Origin: an uncultured Verrucomicrobiota bacterium
GTDB taxonomy: Bacteria; Verrucomicrobiota; Verrucomicrobiae; Opitutales; Opitutaceae
Direction: 5' to 3'
Assembly (NCBI GenBank): GCA_946482165.1
Contig: CAMLQS010000345.1
Coordinates: forward strand, 1 to 5,379
Length of the DNA: 5,379 nt
In this document: one piece after another, positions 4,041 to 5,379 of the stretch
Layout: every line of letters begins with the position of its first letter
How positions within the stretch are numbered: the first letter of the stretch is position 1
Position numbers and translations under genes: made by a program
Notes under the pieces: model-generated
Seen by the model: only the letters and a program-made list of their open reading frames with translations
Databases searched by the model: none
Told to the model about the DNA's origin: nothing

Positions 4041-4973
4041 ATGAGCGTCATCACCACTACGATTCGGATGGAGGACTCTCAGTTCTTCTCCCACCTGAAC
4101 CAAATGGAGGCGCGGTTGGCCGCGCTCGCTGGCAATTTCGCCGGCATCGCCGGACGGATGGCCATGGCGTTCGCCCCGGTGGCGGCTGGGGTCGGCGGTG
4201 TCACGCTCGCCCTGCTTGGCATGCACAAGGCAGTCGATGAGGCGGCGAAGATGGAGCAGCTTCAGACCTCGTTCGAGGTTCTTATCGGCTCGGCCGACGT
4301 CGCAAAAAAGACGCTCCAAGATCTCCAGCGTTTCGCCGACGAGACGACATTCCAGATGCCCGAGGTCGCAGGCGCGGCGAAGCAACTCCTCGCCTTCGGT
4401 GTCGGCGCCAAGGACGTGGTGAACACCCTGCGCATGCTCGGTGACGTCGCCGCAGGCCTGAACATCCCGCTCTCGGAGCTGACCGACGTCTACGGCCGCA
4501 ACCTCGTCCAAGGGCGCCTCTTCTCGCGCGACATCTACCAGTTCCAGAGCCGCGGCATCCCCATCGTCGCGGCCCTCGCGAAGCAATTCGGCGTCGCGGA
4601 GAACGAGTTGATGGGGCTCGTCGAGGCCGGACAGGTCGGCTCGGAGCAGATGGTGAAGGCCTTCCAAGACATGACGAAGGAGGGCGGCTTGTTCTCGGGG
4701 ATGCTCGCCCGCCAGTCGCGCACTTTCAACGGCCTGATGTCCACCCTCGCGGACAACATCATGGCGCGGTTCCGTGAGTTCGGAGAGCCAATCATTCAGG
4801 TGCTCAAGCCGGCGGTGGAAGGAATTATCGAGCGCGTGAAGGAGATGGGGCCGGCCGCACAGGAGTTTGGCCAGCGCGTTGCTCGCGTCATCGCCGGCCT
4901 TCAAGCGGCGTTCGCATCCGGCCAGCTGTCCGACGTCGTTGCCACGGCGTTGGAGCTGGGTTTCGGGCGATGA
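4041..4973 (+). CDS. Phage tail tape-measure protein, N-terminal part
   Basis: The 310-residue frame has hallmarks of the tape-measure N-terminal domain (TIGR02675 type). These are a helical start, a hydrophobic Ala/Gly segment at about 40-61, EQLQTSFEVLIGS (72-84), ETTFQMPEVAGAAKQLLAFG (101-120), RGIPIVAALAKQFGV (171-185) and a Thr/Gly/Leu motif SRTFNGLMSTLADN (226-239). Tape measures set tail length at roughly 1.5 angstrom per residue, span the tail tube and are ejected with DNA. At 310 residues this would be a very short tape measure, and the -1 frame after its stop continues with similar content. It may be the N-terminal portion of a longer protein. The ATG directly follows palindrome copy 5 and lacks a Shine-Dalgarno sequence. 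The family call is firm, the true C-terminus is not. Confidence 0.85.
   Translation: MSVITTTIRMEDSQFFSHLNQMEARLAALAGNFAGIAGRMAMAFAPVAAGVGGVTLALLGMHKAVDEAAKMEQLQTSFEVLIGSADVAKKTLQDLQRFADETTFQMPEVAGAAKQLLAFGVGAKDVVNTLRMLGDVAAGLNIPLSELTDVYGRNLVQGRLFSRDIYQFQSRGIPIVAALAKQFGVAENELMGLVEAGQVGSEQMVKAFQDMTKEGGLFSGMLARQSRTFNGLMSTLADNIMARFREFGEPIIQVLKPAVEGIIERVKEMGPAAQEFGQRVARVIAGLQAAFASGQLSDVVATALELGFGR
4958..4964 (+). other. Candidate -1 frameshift heptamer GGGTTTC
   Basis: G GGT TTC is read in the tape-measure frame as codons GGT TTC, the exact X_XXY_YYZ phase required for tandem -1 slippage to GGG TTT. The zero-frame stop TGA is at 4971-4973. After the slip the frame reads through CGG GCG ATG AAC and stays open to the window end. 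TTC to TTT re-pairs fully with the same tRNA-Phe; GGT to GGG has a wobble mismatch. No strong downstream stem is obvious, though GAACGCGTTC (4972-4981) is a perfect palindrome and the area is GC-rich. Such a heptamer could occur here by chance. Confidence 0.4.
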
Positions 4974-5379
4974 ACGCGTTCGCAGGCGGGCTAGAGCGTG
5001 TTTTAACGACTTCCACAACGGCGCTGTCGATTGCCATGGGCAGCCAAGATTTTTGGGCGGGGACGGGCAAAGCCCTTTTAGGTGTAGCCGCCCAATTCGG
5101 CGCGGCCATCCTCCGCGCCTTTTCGGAGCCGCTCGCCTACGTTCAGGCATTCATGGAGAAGGCCATGGACATCGAATCGCAGGGCGAGAAGGACCTTGCC
5201 CGCGAAGCCGCAATCAAGCGCCTCCGCGAAACCGACAGCCGTTTCATGGGGAGGAGCGACGAGGACCTTCGGATTCAAAGTCGCTACGTCGGCATGGCCT
5301 ACAACCAAAAGGTTGATCGGGCGGTCCCTGTTAGCTCGGGAGACTACGTCTTCAGGCAGGCCATCGAAGCCGCGGTCGA
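4970..5379 (+). CDS. Tape-measure continuation in the -1 frame, or a coupled second gene (partial)
   Basis: From ATG 4970, in an ATGA overlap with the previous stop, the frame is open for 136 codons to the right edge. It has an Ala/Gly/Leu-rich hydrophobic segment (LLGVAAQFGAAILRAF, about 37-51), followed by EPLAYVQAFMEKAMD and then a charged helical region (GEKDLAREAAIKRLRETDSR, about 72-91). This alternation is typical of the middle of tape-measure proteins. The join LELGF-RAMNAFAGGL after a -1 slip would be a smooth continuation. GGAG at 4952-4955 is 14 bases from the ATG, too far for a good ribosome-binding site, so independent initiation is poorly supported. It could be a frameshift product, a split gene, or the result of a mutation. 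Confidence 0.7.
   Translation, partial: MNAFAGGLERVLTTSTTALSIAMGSQDFWAGTGKALLGVAAQFGAAILRAFSEPLAYVQAFMEKAMDIESQGEKDLAREAAIKRLRETDSRFMGRSDEDLRIQSRYVGMAYNQKVDRAVPVSSGDYVFRQAIEAAV

Noticed and set aside
3956..4240. Plus-strand ORF with a GGAGG five bases ahead of its ATG
   Set aside because: Most of it overlaps the tape-measure N-terminus in another frame and the translation is His/Arg/Gly-rich shadow sequence; the GGAGG is part of a hairpin arm.
4023..5150. 375-codon open frame on the minus strand
   Set aside because: It lies antisense to the tape-measure gene and its continuation, has a biased Arg/His/Leu composition typical of a GC-rich antisense frame, and the plus strand there encodes a recognisable family.

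Overview
This window is a GC-rich bacterial stretch in which every convincing gene lies on the plus strand. It reads as part of a prophage, phage satellite or other phage-like integrated element. The support is a small MerR/excisionase-type helix-turn-helix protein, a replication-initiator-like winged-helix protein, several short genes without recognisable family, ATGA start/stop overlaps, and an N-terminal tail tape-measure protein. Nothing fixes the host. High GC, several starts without a Shine-Dalgarno sequence and the protein style would fit a Verrucomicrobia-like host, but that is only an impression. No integrase, terminase, capsid, tRNA, rRNA or CRISPR array is visible.

Layout. Positions 1-76 hold the likely C-terminal end of an upstream gene. 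Positions 77-184 are a compact regulatory region with two 10-bp palindromes exactly 20 bp apart, followed by a small HTH gene (185-409). A 71-residue unknown (431-646) overlaps the replication-initiator-like gene (639-1490), whose central linker is a 15-bp tandem repeat. A 111-residue unknown (1531-1866) is followed by about 340 bp without a convincing gene but rich in inverted repeats. Next come a second small winged-helix protein (2208-2459) and a coupled run of three unknown, mostly coiled-coil or low-complexity proteins (2493-3116, 3113-3376, 3373-3840). A 200-bp gap with three hairpins precedes the tape-measure gene (4041-4973). A further frame (4970-5379) continues off the window in the -1 frame.

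The most striking signal is the perfect palindrome CGTTTAAACG. It occurs five times (101-110, 504-513, 1484-1493, 2453-2462, 4031-4040), where about 0.005 copies would be expected by chance in equal-base sequence. Four of the five lie at gene boundaries: two supply the TAA stop of the upstream gene and one directly abuts the tape-measure ATG. This suggests a dispersed operator comparable to phage stoperators, or a module-boundary recombination sequence. One of the two small HTH proteins could be the binding partner.

The second notable signal is at the tape-measure stop. The heptamer GGGTTTC lies in the correct X_XXY_YYZ phase seven bases before the stop, and the -1 frame is open from there to the window end with tape-measure-like content. 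The tape measure may therefore be made as a short form and a frameshifted long form, or be two coupled genes, or carry an ordinary frameshift mutation.

How the genes may work together (inference): the HTH proteins regulate or direct excision, the 639-1490 protein starts element replication, perhaps at an origin inside its own gene, and the downstream block makes virion or tail-assembly parts. A replication gene this close to a tape measure, with no other recognisable tail or head gene between them, is unlike a standard tailed-phage genome and hints at a reduced or atypical element.
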